DNA of 64,000 nt from Anaerotalea alkaliphila (lineage in GTDB: Bacteria > Bacillota > Clostridia > Lachnospirales > Vallitaleaceae), in the NCBI RefSeq assembly GCF_010179735.1, contig NZ_JAAEEH010000009.1, positions 1 through 64,000 on the forward strand. The letters run 5' to 3'. Positions 25,272-34,277 of the stretch are shown in pieces. Under the pieces are notes generated by a model, which was given only the letters and a program-made list of their open reading frames with translations, was not told the origin of the DNA and did not search any database. A program made the translations under genes and the position numbers. The number at the start of each line of letters is the position of its first letter. Position 1 is the first letter of the stretch.

Positions 25272-27383
25272 ATGGAGCAGTTGAAATTGGAAACACGCGT
25301 CAAAAGCCTGATCGAGGCGGACGGATACAAGTTCAAGGACTTGAACGGCAACGGCAGGCTGGATCCTTATGAAGATTGGCGCCTAAGCCCCAGGGAGCGG
25401 GCAGAAAACCTGGTGTCCCTCATGGATTTGGACGAAAAGGTCGGCATGATGCTCATCAACACCCGGTTCATGGGCCTGACCCAACAGGACAAGAGCAAGA
25501 CCAGCCACAACGGCATCCTGGACGAAGCCATTGTGGAAAAAGGGGAAACCATCTTCACCCAGGAGAAGAAATACGGAACGACACACACCATCGAAGAACG
25601 GAAGCTGCGCCACTTCATCTTGAGGGAAAACTACAGCCCCCGGGACCTGGCGGAGTTCATCAACACCGTCAACGAAGTGTGCGAAGGCACCCGTCTGGGC
25701 ATCCCCTGCATTTTCGCCTCCAATTCAAGAAACGAAAATGCGGAGCCGGTGTTCGGCATGAACGATGCGGCGGGCATCTTTTCCACCTGGCCCGGCACCC
25801 TGGGTCTTGCCGCGGCCGCCAAAGGTGACATCGCCAACGGCGGGGACGCGTCCCTCATCAGCGGATTTGCCGCCATCGCCGGAAAGGAATGGCTGGCGAC
25901 GGGCATCCGCAAAGGCTACATGTACATGGCGGATGTGACGACGGATCCCCGGTGGCAGAGGATTTACGGCACCTTCGGGGAAGATCCGGAATTCATCTCT
26001 GATGCCATCGGACGCCTCATCGAAGGTTTCCAGGGAACGACCCTTGACAAGGACAGCATCGCCATGACCACCAAGCATTTCCCCGGGGGCGGTCCCCGGG
26101 AAAACGGCTTCGACCCCCACTACAAGGAGGGGAAATGGAACGTGTATCCCACCCCCGGAAGCCTGGAAAAGTACCACCTGCCTCCCTTTGCTGCGGCGGC
26201 GGCCCACGGCACAGCCTCCTTCATGCCCTACTACTCGGCCCCCAGCATCAAAAGAAGCGTGGTGCAGGAGTTCCAGGGCGAGGACATCCCTTTTGAGGAA
26301 ACGGGGTTCGCCTTCAACCACTATTTCCTGAACCACATCCTACGGGGCAAGCTGGGCTTTACAGGTTACATCAACAGCGACAGCGGCATCACGTCCAAAA
26401 TGTGCTGGGGTGTGGAGGAGCTGAGCGAGGCGGAACGCTTCGCCAAGGCCGTCAACGCGGGCACGGACCTGGTGGCCGACACCAACGACATCGAGAACCT
26501 GAAGAAGGCCGTGGAAAACGGGTGGATCAGCGAAAAGCGCATCAATGAAGCCAATGTACGCCTTCTGGAGGAAATGTTCACCCTGGGCCTGTTCGACGAC
26601 AGGACCTATGTGTCCCCGGAGGCTGCGGAAGCCTTCATCAGCACTCCGGAGCACTGGGAAGCGGCCTATGCGGCCCACAAGAAATCCGTCACCGTGCTGA
26701 AAAACTCTGGCAACACCCTGCCTTTGACCCAGGAGAAGCTGAAGGGCAAAAAGGTGTACGTGGAGCTGTTCCACAAGAAGCCGGAAGGTGCAGCGAAGTA
26801 TGGGGAGCAGGCGAGGAAGGAGTGCCGCGAACTGGACCTTTTCGACATGACGGACAACCATGAGGAGGCGGACTACGCCATCCTGTTCCTGAAGCCCCAG
26901 TCCGGCGACTACTTCAACGCCACCCCCGGCCTACTGGAGCTGGAAATCTGTGAGAACAAAACCCTCAAGGCGATGGACGGCACGGAGTACCAGGAAACCA
27001 CCCTGCAGGACATGGAACGGCTCAAGGCCATTGTGGAGAACGTGAAGGGCAGGGGCGGCAAGGTTGTCATCAGCGTCAACTTCACGCTTCCCTGGATCGT
27101 GGGCGGCATCGAGCCCCTGGCGGACGCTTTGCTGGCGGGCTACGACACCTTCTACAACGCCCAATTTGAAGTGATGGCAGGCCGCCAGGAACCCAGCGGC
27201 GTCCTGCCCCTGACCCTGCCTGCCGGCGACCATGTCATCGCCGTAGATGAAAACGGCGTCTGTGTCTCCAGAAACGACGTGCCGGGTTACGACAAGGACC
27301 TGTACATGCCGGAAGGCATGCGCTACGCCTACAAGGACAGCGACGGCAACGTCTACAGGATGGGGCACGGGCTGAAGTACTGA
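25272..27383 (+). CDS. Glycoside hydrolase family 3 (beta-glucosidase/xylosidase-like)
   Basis: The 703-residue protein has a GH3 N-terminal barrel with the nucleophile motif GFTGYINSDSG (D370) and the sugar-binding KHFPGGGPRENGFDPH loop, followed by the GH3 C-terminal domain (SVTVLKNSGNTLPLTQ, QPSGVLPLTLP-like). Near the N terminus DLNGNGRLDPYED looks like an EF-hand calcium loop. No signal peptide is seen, so it is cytoplasmic. AAAGGGGACACT precedes the ATG at 25272. It is transcribed away from the PocR/AraC regulator. The substrate (glucoside, xyloside or other) cannot be fixed. Confidence 0.9.
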   Translation: MEQLKLETRVKSLIEADGYKFKDLNGNGRLDPYEDWRLSPRERAENLVSLMDLDEKVGMMLINTRFMGLTQQDKSKTSHNGILDEAIVEKGETIFTQEKKYGTTHTIEERKLRHFILRENYSPRDLAEFINTVNEVCEGTRLGIPCIFASNSRNENAEPVFGMNDAAGIFSTWPGTLGLAAAAKGDIANGGDASLISGFAAIAGKEWLATGIRKGYMYMADVTTDPRWQRIYGTFGEDPEFISDAIGRLIEGFQGTTLDKDSIAMTTKHFPGGGPRENGFDPHYKEGKWNVYPTPGSLEKYHLPPFAAAAAHGTASFMPYYSAPSIKRSVVQEFQGEDIPFEETGFAFNHYFLNHILRGKLGFTGYINSDSGITSKMCWGVEELSEAERFAKAVNAGTDLVADTNDIENLKKAVENGWISEKRINEANVRLLEEMFTLGLFDDRTYVSPEAAEAFISTPEHWEAAYAAHKKSVTVLKNSGNTLPLTQEKLKGKKVYVELFHKKPEGAAKYGEQARKECRELDLFDMTDNHEEADYAILFLKPQSGDYFNATPGLLELEICENKTLKAMDGTEYQETTLQDMERLKAIVENVKGRGGKVVISVNFTLPWIVGGIEPLADALLAGYDTFYNAQFEVMAGRQEPSGVLPLTLPAGDHVIAVDENGVCVSRNDVPGYDKDLYMPEGMRYAYKDSDGNVYRMGHGLKY

Positions 27384-27389
27384 TACGAG

Positions 27390-27417
27390 AAAAGCCGCCA
27401 CGGTTGTGGCGGCTTTT
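27390..27417 (+). terminator. Bidirectional terminator between GH3 and serine dehydratase genes
   Basis: AAAAGCCGCCAC and GTGGCGGCTTTT form a perfect 12-bp stem with a GGTT loop. The A-run on one side and T-run on the other let it serve both converging genes. Confidence 0.9.
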
Positions 27418-27435
27418 GACTTTGCCGGCTTTTCT

Positions 27436-28308
27436 TCAGTTGTAGATCCGGCTGCAGAGCGAGCAGGCCGTTGGTGTGGCGGCCAGGCCGCCGAGGGCAG
27501 TCTCCCGGAGTTCCATGGGCATCTTCTTGCCCACCCTGTAGGCCGCATCGACCACTTCGTCGAAGGGTACGATGCTCGGGATGCCGGCCAGGGAGATTTC
27601 GGCGCTGAGCAGGGCGTTGGCCACCCCGATGGCATTCCTTTTCTGGCAGGGGGATTCCACGAGGCCCGCAATGGGGTCGCAGACAAGGCCCATGACATTC
27701 TTGAGCGCCACCGCCGCCGCGTCCAGCGCCTGCCGGGGACTCCCCCCCAGCACGGATACGATTCCCGCAGCCGCCATGGCCGCCGCAGAGCCCGTCTCGG
27801 CCTGGCAGCCGCCCTCGGCACCCGACACAGTGGCATTGCGCATGATGATCAGGCCGATGGCACCGGCGACGAAGAGGGCATCGAGGATCTGCTCTTCATC
27901 CCAACCGTAGGCTTCCGCCGTCGTCAGCACGGCTCCCGGCAGGATGCCGCAGGACCCCGCCGTAGGCGCGGCGACGATCAGGCCCATGGAAGCGTTCACC
28001 TCCATCACACCCATGGCCGCGGCCATGGCTTTTGATATCCGCGTGCCGCAGACGGTCTTGCCCGATTGCATCCGCGCATGCAGTTTTTGCGCTTCCCCCC
28101 CGATCAGTCCGCCCATGGAGTGCAGGGTTTCGTTCTTTGCACGTTCGACGGCATTCTTCATGACCACATAGTTCAGCTTCATCTCCTCGCGGATGTTTTC
28201 TTCGCTCCTCCCGGAAAGTTCGACCTCCCGTTCGATGCACACCTGGGCCATCGACTTGCCCGTTTCCATGCAGAGGGCTTCCAGCTCGCTGCCGTTCTTG
28301 AAATTCAT
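27436..28308 (-). CDS. sdaAA: L-serine ammonia-lyase, iron-sulfur type, alpha subunit
   Basis: The 290-residue protein is the catalytic subunit of the oxygen-sensitive 4Fe-4S L-serine dehydratase, which converts serine to pyruvate and ammonia. Family marks include APTAGSCGILPGA, GAEGGCQAETGSA and CDPIAGLVESPCQKRNA with the cluster-binding cysteines. The ATG at 28308 is well spaced from AAAAGGCGGG; a GTG at 28317 is the other option. It follows the beta subunit by a few bases on the same strand, with a serine symporter upstream. Confidence 0.95.
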   Translation of the reverse strand: MNFKNGSELEALCMETGKSMAQVCIEREVELSGRSEENIREEMKLNYVVMKNAVERAKNETLHSMGGLIGGEAQKLHARMQSGKTVCGTRISKAMAAAMGVMEVNASMGLIVAAPTAGSCGILPGAVLTTAEAYGWDEEQILDALFVAGAIGLIIMRNATVSGAEGGCQAETGSAAAMAAAGIVSVLGGSPRQALDAAAVALKNVMGLVCDPIAGLVESPCQKRNAIGVANALLSAEISLAGIPSIVPFDEVVDAAYRVGKKMPMELRETALGGLAATPTACSLCSRIYN

Positions 28309-28326
28309 ATCCGTCACCCGCCTTTT

Positions 28327-29007
28327 CTATCGAAGGGACACAATGAATGCGTCCTTGATCAAATCCCGTTTTTCCTTGATCTTTTCCACCGCGGAAGCTG
28401 AAATCTCCTCATCGGCTTCTATGACCGTATACGCGACATTCCCCTTTTCCTCCCGATAGATCCGCATGAACGCCACGTTGATCTCTTCGGAAGCGATGCA
28501 TTGGGTGATGTGGGCGGCCACACCCGGCACATCCCGCTGCTTGACGATCAAGGTGTAGAATTCCCCTGTGAACTCCACACGGAGTCCGTTCAGCTGCACG
28601 ATGTTGATGCTCCCGCCGCCGATGGATTCGCCGATGACCTCCACCTGGACCCCCGCCTCATTGGTGATGAGCATCTTCACGGTGTTGGGATGGTAGTCGT
28701 CCCCCAGGTCCGTAGGGATGAACGAATAGGAGATCCCTTCTTCCTTTGCCTTGGCATAGGCATCCACAATGCGGGGGTCCTCCGTGGAGTAGCCCAGGAT
28801 GCCCCCCAGGAGCGCCCTGTCGGTGCCATGTCCCTTGTAGGTCTTGGAGAAGGAGCCATGGAGGAAGAATTGCACTTCCTTGATCCTGCCCTTGACGATT
28901 TTCCGTCCCACCAGCGCAATCCTGGCCGCGCCTGCCGTATGGGAACTGGAAGGGCCGACCATCCGCGGCCCGATCGCATCGAAAACACTCAAATTTTTTG
29001 CTGCCAT
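28327..29007 (-). CDS. sdaAB: L-serine ammonia-lyase, iron-sulfur type, beta subunit
   Basis: The 226-residue protein has the SDH_beta block with IGPRMVGPSSSHTAGAARIAL and a C-terminal ACT domain (EFTGEFYTLIVKQRDVPGVAAHITQ), the usual two-part layout. AGAGGG lies upstream; the second of two ATGs (29007) has the better spacing, while the first (29013) directly touches the RBS. It is cotranscribed with sdaAA and probably with sstT. Confidence 0.95.
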   Translation of the reverse strand: MAAKNLSVFDAIGPRMVGPSSSHTAGAARIALVGRKIVKGRIKEVQFFLHGSFSKTYKGHGTDRALLGGILGYSTEDPRIVDAYAKAKEEGISYSFIPTDLGDDYHPNTVKMLITNEAGVQVEVIGESIGGGSINIVQLNGLRVEFTGEFYTLIVKQRDVPGVAAHITQCIASEEINVAFMRIYREEKGNVAYTVIEADEEISASAVEKIKEKRDLIKDAFIVSLR

Positions 29008-29052
29008 AACCATCCCTCTTTCTTCCGCAACCGGAATCCTTGCTTATGAAGA

Positions 29053-29080
29053 AGGACAGCCTTCCTTTTCCGGCTGTCCT
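29053..29080 (-). other. Intercistronic hairpin between sstT and sdaAB
   Basis: AGGACAGCC (29053-29061) and GGCTGTCCT (29072-29080) form a perfect 9-bp stem with a 10-base loop. No T-run follows on the minus strand, so it may be a processing or partial attenuation site between transporter and enzyme genes. Confidence 0.5.
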
Positions 29081-29090
29081 CTCGAAGCTG

Positions 29091-30341
29091 TCAGTTGGTT
29101 TGCACTTTTTTCTTTCTCCAGTAGGTGATGTTCTTCCCTTCCTTGCGCCACTCGGCAAATTCGGCGGTGGCGGTGAGCAACACATCCGTCGAGGAGTTCA
29201 GGGCCGTCTCTGCGGAGTCCTGAATGACGCCTACGATGAAGCCGACACCGACGACCTGCATGGCCACGTCGTTCGGTATGCCGAAGAGGCTGCAGGCCAG
29301 GGGGATCAGCAGCAGGGAACCACCCGCCACACCCGATGTGCCGCAGGCGCTGACGGCAGCCACGATGCTCAGGAGGACGGCTGTGCCGAAGTCCACGGAA
29401 AGCCCATACGTGTTGACCGCGGCAAGGGTCATGACGGTGATGGTCACCGCGGCACCGGCCATGTTGATGGTGGCGCCCAGGGGGATGGAGACGGAGTAGG
29501 TGTCCTTGTCCAGACCCAGCTCGTCGCACAGGCTCATGTTCACCGGAATGTTGGCTGCGGAGCTGCGGGTGAAGAATGCCGTGATGCCGCTATCCTTCAG
29601 GCATTTGAACACAAGGGGATAGGGGTTTTGCCGTATGTTGACGAAGACGATCAGCGGGTTGACGACAAGGGCGACGAACAGCATGGCGCCGAGGAGGACC
29701 AGGATCAGACTGCCGTAGCCAAGAAGGGCGCTGGCCCCGCTTTCCGCGATGGTGCTGAACACAAGACCCATGATTCCCAGGGGAGCGAAGCCGATGACCC
29801 AGCGGACCACTTGGGAAAGGGCATCGGAAATGTTGTTGAACACGGTTTTCGTCGTGTCCGGTGCCTTCTGCAGGGCAAGACCCAGAAGTACGGCCCATGC
29901 GAGGATGCCGATGTAATTGGCATTGAACAGTGCCTTAACCGGGTTGTCGACGATGTTCATCAGAAGCGTCTTCAGGACTTCCGTGACACCCCCCGGAGGT
30001 GTGAGGTTCTCGACGCCGGCCGTAAGCGTCAGATGCACGGGGAAAAGGAAGCTGGCGGCAACTGCCGTGAGGCCCGCCAGAAAGGTTCCCAGGAGATACA
30101 ATCCGATGATGCGTTTCATGTTGGTCTTGTTGCCGTGCTTGTGCTGCGCGATTGCCGAGATGACCAGGAAGAACACCAGGATCGGCGCCACACCCTTCAA
30201 GGCGTTTACGAACAGCGACCCGAAGATCGCCACAGGGGCGGCCACATCTGGGATGGCCAAAGCCAGGATGATGCCGACCGCCAGACCGATGATGATCCTC
30301 TTGACCAAACTCATTTGATTCCATTTCTTGATTAATTGCAT
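29091..30341 (-). CDS. sstT: Sodium/serine (threonine) symporter
   Basis: The 416-residue membrane protein is a DAACS-family carrier closest to SstT, with about eight helices, [17 protein letters not shown] near residue 50 and the serine-rich re-entrant region [14 protein letters not shown] followed by [10 protein letters not shown]. It would import serine or threonine with sodium. AAGGAG precedes the ATG. It is the first gene of a sstT-sdaAB-sdaAA operon, so uptake and deamination of serine are linked. Confidence 0.93.
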   Translation of the reverse strand: MQLIKKWNQMSLVKRIIIGLAVGIILALAIPDVAAPVAIFGSLFVNALKGVAPILVFFLVISAIAQHKHGNKTNMKRIIGLYLLGTFLAGLTAVAASFLFPVHLTLTAGVENLTPPGGVTEVLKTLLMNIVDNPVKALFNANYIGILAWAVLLGLALQKAPDTTKTVFNNISDALSQVVRWVIGFAPLGIMGLVFSTIAESGASALLGYGSLILVLLGAMLFVALVVNPLIVFVNIRQNPYPLVFKCLKDSGITAFFTRSSAANIPVNMSLCDELGLDKDTYSVSIPLGATINMAGAAVTITVMTLAAVNTYGLSVDFGTAVLLSIVAAVSACGTSGVAGGSLLLIPLACSLFGIPNDVAMQVVGVGFIVGVIQDSAETALNSSTDVLLTATAEFAEWRKEGKNITYWRKKKVQTN

Positions 30342-30424
30342 CCTTTGTACTCCTTCTCTTGTTAGCGGTTTACTTGCTCCCTACTGTGAGAAACTTTGGT
30401 TATTGTGATAAATTATCCTCTTCA

Positions 30425-30460
30425 TGCAATAATATTATCATATTGCAAAAGTCTTTGCAA
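30425..30460 (-). promoter_or_regulatory. sstT promoter with overlapping operator
   Basis: On the minus strand TTGCAA and TAATAT are 17 bases apart (plus-strand 30455-30460 and 30432-30437). An inverted repeat, TGCAATA (30425-30431) and TATTGCA (30441-30447), overlaps the -10 box. Its core AATATTATCA (30431-30440) recurs in the promoter of the neighbouring regulator. Confidence 0.65.
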
Positions 30461-30529
30461 GCACTTATGTAAAATATGGCGATTTTTATAAAAAAGAGGC
30501 CTTTTGCTGTGCGTTTTGCACAAGTTGGA

Positions 30530-31198
30530 TCACCTTATCTTGCTCAAATATCTGTATACGGTGGCGTCGGAGACGTTGAGGTATTTGGCCACCCGGCTCA
30601 CCTCACCCTTCAGCAGGAAGACGCCCTTTTCGTTGAGCTGGCGGACGATTTCAATCTTTTCATCAGGCGACATCCGGCCGGGCGTCACCCCATACTCGCT
30701 GACGATCGATTCGATGGACGAGGCGGTCAAGTCTTCCAGGGACTCCCCGAAGTTCTCGTCCACCCGGCCGGGCTGTTCCGGGAGGGGCTCCTGGCCGAAA
30801 ACATCTTCTTCCAAGTCGTAATTGATGATCTGGCGCAGCTTTTTGTCCAGGTCCATATAGACGGACATGTCGATGTTCGTGCACAAGAGCCCGATCAGTT
30901 CGCTGCGGTCGTTCTTCAGATAGAAGGTGGAGGATTTGAGAAGGTTGCCGCTCTTTGACTTGCCGGTGTAGTTGGTGACGAAATCCTCCTTTTCATACCG
31001 CTTGTTTTTGATCACGCTGAGCACCAGGTCCGTCACCGGGCCTCCGGGTTTTCTGCCGCTGATATGGCCGTTCTCTATGGCGACGATGGAATTGTCGTAA
31101 TTTTTCAAGTCATGCAGGACAACCTCGGCGTTGGGGCCGAGCACCTTCCCCAGGAATTTGACGAGAGGAATCATTTCGCGGATATCATTGCATCGCAT
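30530..31198 (-). CDS. YheO/DauR-type transcriptional regulator
   Basis: The 222-residue protein has an N-terminal YheO-like PAS domain (LGPNAEVVLHDLKNYDNSIVAIENGHISGR) and a C-terminal helix-turn-helix of the DauR type ending VSDATVYRYLSKIR. A strong RBS (AAAGGAGGGAAACG) precedes the ATG. Family members studied elsewhere control amino-acid catabolism, such as D-arginine use. Sitting upstream of sstT-sdaAB-sdaAA on the same strand, it is the likely serine-responsive regulator. A matching 10-mer in both promoters supports autoregulation and control of sstT. Confidence 0.85.
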   Translation of the reverse strand: MRCNDIREMIPLVKFLGKVLGPNAEVVLHDLKNYDNSIVAIENGHISGRKPGGPVTDLVLSVIKNKRYEKEDFVTNYTGKSKSGNLLKSSTFYLKNDRSELIGLLCTNIDMSVYMDLDKKLRQIINYDLEEDVFGQEPLPEQPGRVDENFGESLEDLTASSIESIVSEYGVTPGRMSPDEKIEIVRQLNEKGVFLLKGEVSRVAKYLNVSDATVYRYLSKIR

Positions 31199-31235
31199 CG
31201 TTTCCCTCCTTTCTTTGTGACAATAATTTATTATG

Positions 31236-31255
31236 AGTATAATAAAATATTATCA
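31236..31255 (-). promoter_or_regulatory. Promoter/operator of the YheO-type regulator gene
   Basis: TATACT on the minus strand (plus-strand AGTATA 31236-31241) is a good -10 without a clear -35. Just upstream of it lies AATATTATCA (31246-31255), identical to the sstT operator core. The wider segment 31217-31256 is A/T-rich and imperfectly palindromic (GTGACAATAA facing AATATTATCAC). Confidence 0.5.
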
Positions 31256-31394
31256 CCTAGTGACTGGAAATGCAAGGGGGAAATGAAAAACATCGGGCCT
31301 TGAATATTTGGAATTCAGATGAAGTGCCGGGGCGTTGCATGGTATACTGGAGATGGGCACACACCAATTGTTGGCATTGAATGGATGTGATCGT

Positions 31395-32159
31395 ATGCTG
31401 CAAATCGAAAATATCGGCAAGATCTACGGTAGCGGAAGCACCGCAGTGAAGGCCCTCGAGGATGTGACGGTGCGTATCGGAAACGGGGAATTCGTGGCCG
31501 TCATGGGACCTTCAGGCTCTGGAAAGTCCACATTGATGAACATCATCGGCTGCCTTGACAGGGCTACGAGCGGCACCTACATCCTGGATGAGGTGGATGT
31601 GAAGGAGCTGAGCGATGACCAGCTGGCTGCTATCCGCAACAAGAAAATCGGATTCGTATTCCAGTCGTTCAACCTGCTTCCCAGGATTTCGGCCTTGAAA
31701 AATGTGGAACTGCCTATGGTCTATGCGGGGATCGGCCATAAGGAAAGAAGGGAGCGGGCCATGGAGGCGTTGTCCCGGGTAGGGCTATCGGACCGGATGG
31801 ACCATAACCCAAGCGAATTGTCGGGAGGGCAGAAACAGAAGGTAGCCATAGCAAGGGCCCTGGTCAACAGGCCGGCCATCATTCTGGCGGACGAACCCAC
31901 CGGAAACCTGGACTCCCTGTCGTCGGAAGAAATCATGGTCCAGTTCCAATCCCTGAACAAGGAAGGGGTGACCGTCCTCATCGTGACCCATGAGCCGGAA
32001 ATCGCAGGGCATACCAAGCGGATCGTCACGTTTTCAGACGGGCATCTTGTCCGCGACCATGTGGTGGATAACCCCCTGAGCGCGGAAGAGATATTGGAGG
32101 GCAAAGTGCAGGCATTGAACCAGTCGCTGGAAGGGGGAATGCAGGATGAATGGACATGA
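31395..32159 (+). CDS. ABC transporter ATP-binding protein (MacB/LolD-like)
   Basis: The 254-residue ATPase has Walker A GPSGSGKST (38-46), Q-loop FQSFNLLPR, signature LSGGQKQKVAIARAL and Walker B ILADEPTGNLDS, the typical LolD/MacB subclass pattern. It works with the FtsX-type permease at 34278 and the membrane-fusion protein at 32912. The RBS before the ATG at 31395 is weak (GGATGTGATC), suggesting low expression. The next gene begins 14 bases before its end. Confidence 0.9.
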   Translation: MLQIENIGKIYGSGSTAVKALEDVTVRIGNGEFVAVMGPSGSGKSTLMNIIGCLDRATSGTYILDEVDVKELSDDQLAAIRNKKIGFVFQSFNLLPRISALKNVELPMVYAGIGHKERRERAMEALSRVGLSDRMDHNPSELSGGQKQKVAIARALVNRPAIILADEPTGNLDSLSSEEIMVQFQSLNKEGVTVLIVTHEPEIAGHTKRIVTFSDGHLVRDHVVDNPLSAEEILEGKVQALNQSLEGGMQDEWT

Positions 32160-32871
32160 CGGTGGAAGACGACAGCCTATGGGTGCATGGAGGAAATTGC
32201 GCGGGACCATCTTTTCACCCTCCGAAGCCTTCGAGGCGATTAGGGAAAAGCCCACGTTCCTTTTGCCGATGCTTGTGGTCCCGCTGTTTCCTGTCCTATA
32301 CTTCCTGGTTTTCTGGGATTCCTATCAGGTCCAGGTCATCCGGATGCTGGAGACCCAGTTTGCGAACATGGGCATGGAACTCACAAGGGAGATGCTGGAT
32401 GCGCAGTTGCGGGTCACCCGCATCCTTACGCCGATCGGCGCGCTTGTGGGTCCGGTCATCGGGACCCTTGCCGGTGCCACCTACCATTTCCTCGCAGCCA
32501 GAATCGCGAAATCAAAAGTCACCTATCGGCAGCTGTTTTCCTTGATTTTCCATGTGCAGGTCGTTGGCGTGCTGCTGTGGGTCCTTTTCATGGTTTTGAC
32601 GCTTCTGCAGGGCCAGGTTTCAATCCAAGAACCGGTCACAAGCCTGGCGAGCCTTTTGCCGGAGGAGTTGTACGGCACTGCACTCTATGGGGCTGCCCTT
32701 TCGGTTGAGGTTTTTTCCATATGGCAACTGTGCCTCCTGTACATGGGATTGCGGATTGTGGCCCGCCTAAGCAAGAGGGCGTCGTTGCTGATCGTGTTGT
32801 CATATTTCGTATTGGGTGCCCTTATATCGACAGGGGCCATCCTGTTCAGCACGCGCATGGGCAACCTATGA
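32146..32871 (+). CDS. Yip1-domain membrane protein
   Basis: The 241-residue protein has five membrane segments and begins with the Yip1-family lead WRKLRGTIFSPSEAFEAIREKPTFLLPM. It overlaps the ATPase gene by 14 bases and precedes the membrane-fusion subunit, so it is coupled to the MacAB-like system. Yip1 proteins in bacteria have no defined job; here it could be an extra membrane subunit or assembly factor. Confidence 0.75.
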   Translation: MNGHDGGRRQPMGAWRKLRGTIFSPSEAFEAIREKPTFLLPMLVVPLFPVLYFLVFWDSYQVQVIRMLETQFANMGMELTREMLDAQLRVTRILTPIGALVGPVIGTLAGATYHFLAARIAKSKVTYRQLFSLIFHVQVVGVLLWVLFMVLTLLQGQVSIQEPVTSLASLLPEELYGTALYGAALSVEVFSIWQLCLLYMGLRIVARLSKRASLLIVLSYFVLGALISTGAILFSTRMGNL

Positions 32872-32911
32872 AGAACCAGCAGAAGGCAACCTTATTAAAG
32901 GGGGTGAACGC

Positions 32912-34276
32912 ATGAAGAAAGTTGCAGTGGCCATCGTCATCATAGGCAGCATCGCGCTGATGGTCATTTTGAACATGATGAAAGATTCCGGACAGGGACC
33001 GGGTGGTTTCGGATTCGGATTCCAAAAAGCGCAAGATGTGGAAGCGCGCAGGGTTGTCAAAGGCACCATAACATCAAAAATAATCGTGACCGGAACGGTA
33101 GAGGCGATCGAGAAAAAGGCGGTCATGGCGGAAACATCGTTTAGGATCGACGTCGTACGAGTCAAGGAAGGGGATGTGGTGCGCAAAGGGGACGTGCTGT
33201 TTGTTCCGGATACCGCATCCCTAGAGAAAGAACTTGCCGGATTGGAGCGGAATCTTGCTGCCCAATCCCTTCAACTTGAAAAATTGAGAAGCCTGCAGAC
33301 CTCGTCAAGTACCACCGGATTGGAAATCGCAGTGAAATTGGCGGAGGCCGCTTTGGCTTCGGCGGAAAAGAATCATGGAAAGCAAGCCGGCGAGCTGGAA
33401 AAGAACCAGGTCCTTTATGATGAAGGGGTCATCCCCCTAAGTGAACTTGAGGCGATCAAAACCAGGGTGGAGGATGCCTGGGAGCAGGTGGAGACAGCCC
33501 GATTGAATCTGGAGCGCAGCAAATCCGAATTGGAGAAACTGCGCGGCACCAATCATGAATCAACCCGATCGACAGGGTACGACGTGGAAATCCAGCTGAA
33601 GAATATCGAGGGCCTTGAGATGTCCATTGAAAACCTGAAAGAGGGCATGGCGGACCTTGCTTCCAATGCAGTGGCGCCCATCGGCGGGGTAGTGACGGAT
33701 GTGTTCGTAGGGGACGGGGAGACGGCTCCCCTGACGACCCCCTTGCTCAGGATCACAAACCTGGAGGGGTTGAAAGTGGTGGCCGACATCAGGGAATATG
33801 ACATCAAGGACGTGGCGGTAGGGCAGGAGGTCGTCATCACAGGGGATGCAATACCGGCGGATGTGTCGGTCCGCGGGAAGGTTTCCCGCATTTCCCCGGT
33901 TGCCGTGGAGTCCATGGTCAACGGAAGGCAGGTGACGGCCGTTGCGGTGGAGCTGGAAGTATCGGAAGGACAGGATCAACTCAAGCCTGGTTATACGGTG
34001 GATTGCGAAATCACCACCCATGCGATTGAAGATGCCGTCATGGCATCCTACGATGTTTTTAGGGAAGACAAGGACAACAACAAGGTCGTGTTCGTCATCG
34101 GCGGGGAGGACATCGTAGAGGAACGTGTCGTCAAACTGGGGATCACAGCGGATTTTGATGCGCAAGTCCGGGAAGGTTTGCGTGAAGGCGAACTTGTGGT
34201 GGTGAACCCATCGTTGTCCCTGAAGGCCGGGGACAAGGTGCGGATCACCAACGGGCCATTGGAAGAAGGGGAGTAG
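32912..34276 (+). CDS. Periplasmic adaptor/membrane-fusion protein (MacA/HlyD-like)
   Basis: The 454-residue protein has one N-terminal anchor helix (residues 5-20), a barrel-sandwich half (AEKTSF-like lipoyl segment near 65-100), a coiled-coil hairpin around residues 105-230 rich in E/K/L, the second lipoyl half (VAPIGGVVTDVFVGDGET) and a beta-barrel domain. AAAGGGGGTG precedes the ATG at 32912. It would link the ABC permease at 34278 to the cell surface for export of a peptide, lipid or drug. The gene ends one base before the permease gene. Confidence 0.88.
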   Translation: MKKVAVAIVIIGSIALMVILNMMKDSGQGPGGFGFGFQKAQDVEARRVVKGTITSKIIVTGTVEAIEKKAVMAETSFRIDVVRVKEGDVVRKGDVLFVPDTASLEKELAGLERNLAAQSLQLEKLRSLQTSSSTTGLEIAVKLAEAALASAEKNHGKQAGELEKNQVLYDEGVIPLSELEAIKTRVEDAWEQVETARLNLERSKSELEKLRGTNHESTRSTGYDVEIQLKNIEGLEMSIENLKEGMADLASNAVAPIGGVVTDVFVGDGETAPLTTPLLRITNLEGLKVVADIREYDIKDVAVGQEVVITGDAIPADVSVRGKVSRISPVAVESMVNGRQVTAVAVELEVSEGQDQLKPGYTVDCEITTHAIEDAVMASYDVFREDKDNNKVVFVIGGEDIVEERVVKLGITADFDAQVREGLREGELVVVNPSLSLKAGDKVRITNGPLEEGE

Positions 34277-34277
34277 G

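Noticed and set aside
29040-30335. A 431-codon open frame on the plus strand
   Set aside because: It is antisense to sstT and made of H/D/G/Q-rich low-quality sequence; sstT has an RBS and full family motifs.
30342-30529. T-box or other amino-acid riboswitch upstream of sstT
   Set aside because: The sequence is A/T-rich with a normal promoter and operator-like repeat, but no T-box motif, specifier stem or terminator/antiterminator pair is visible.
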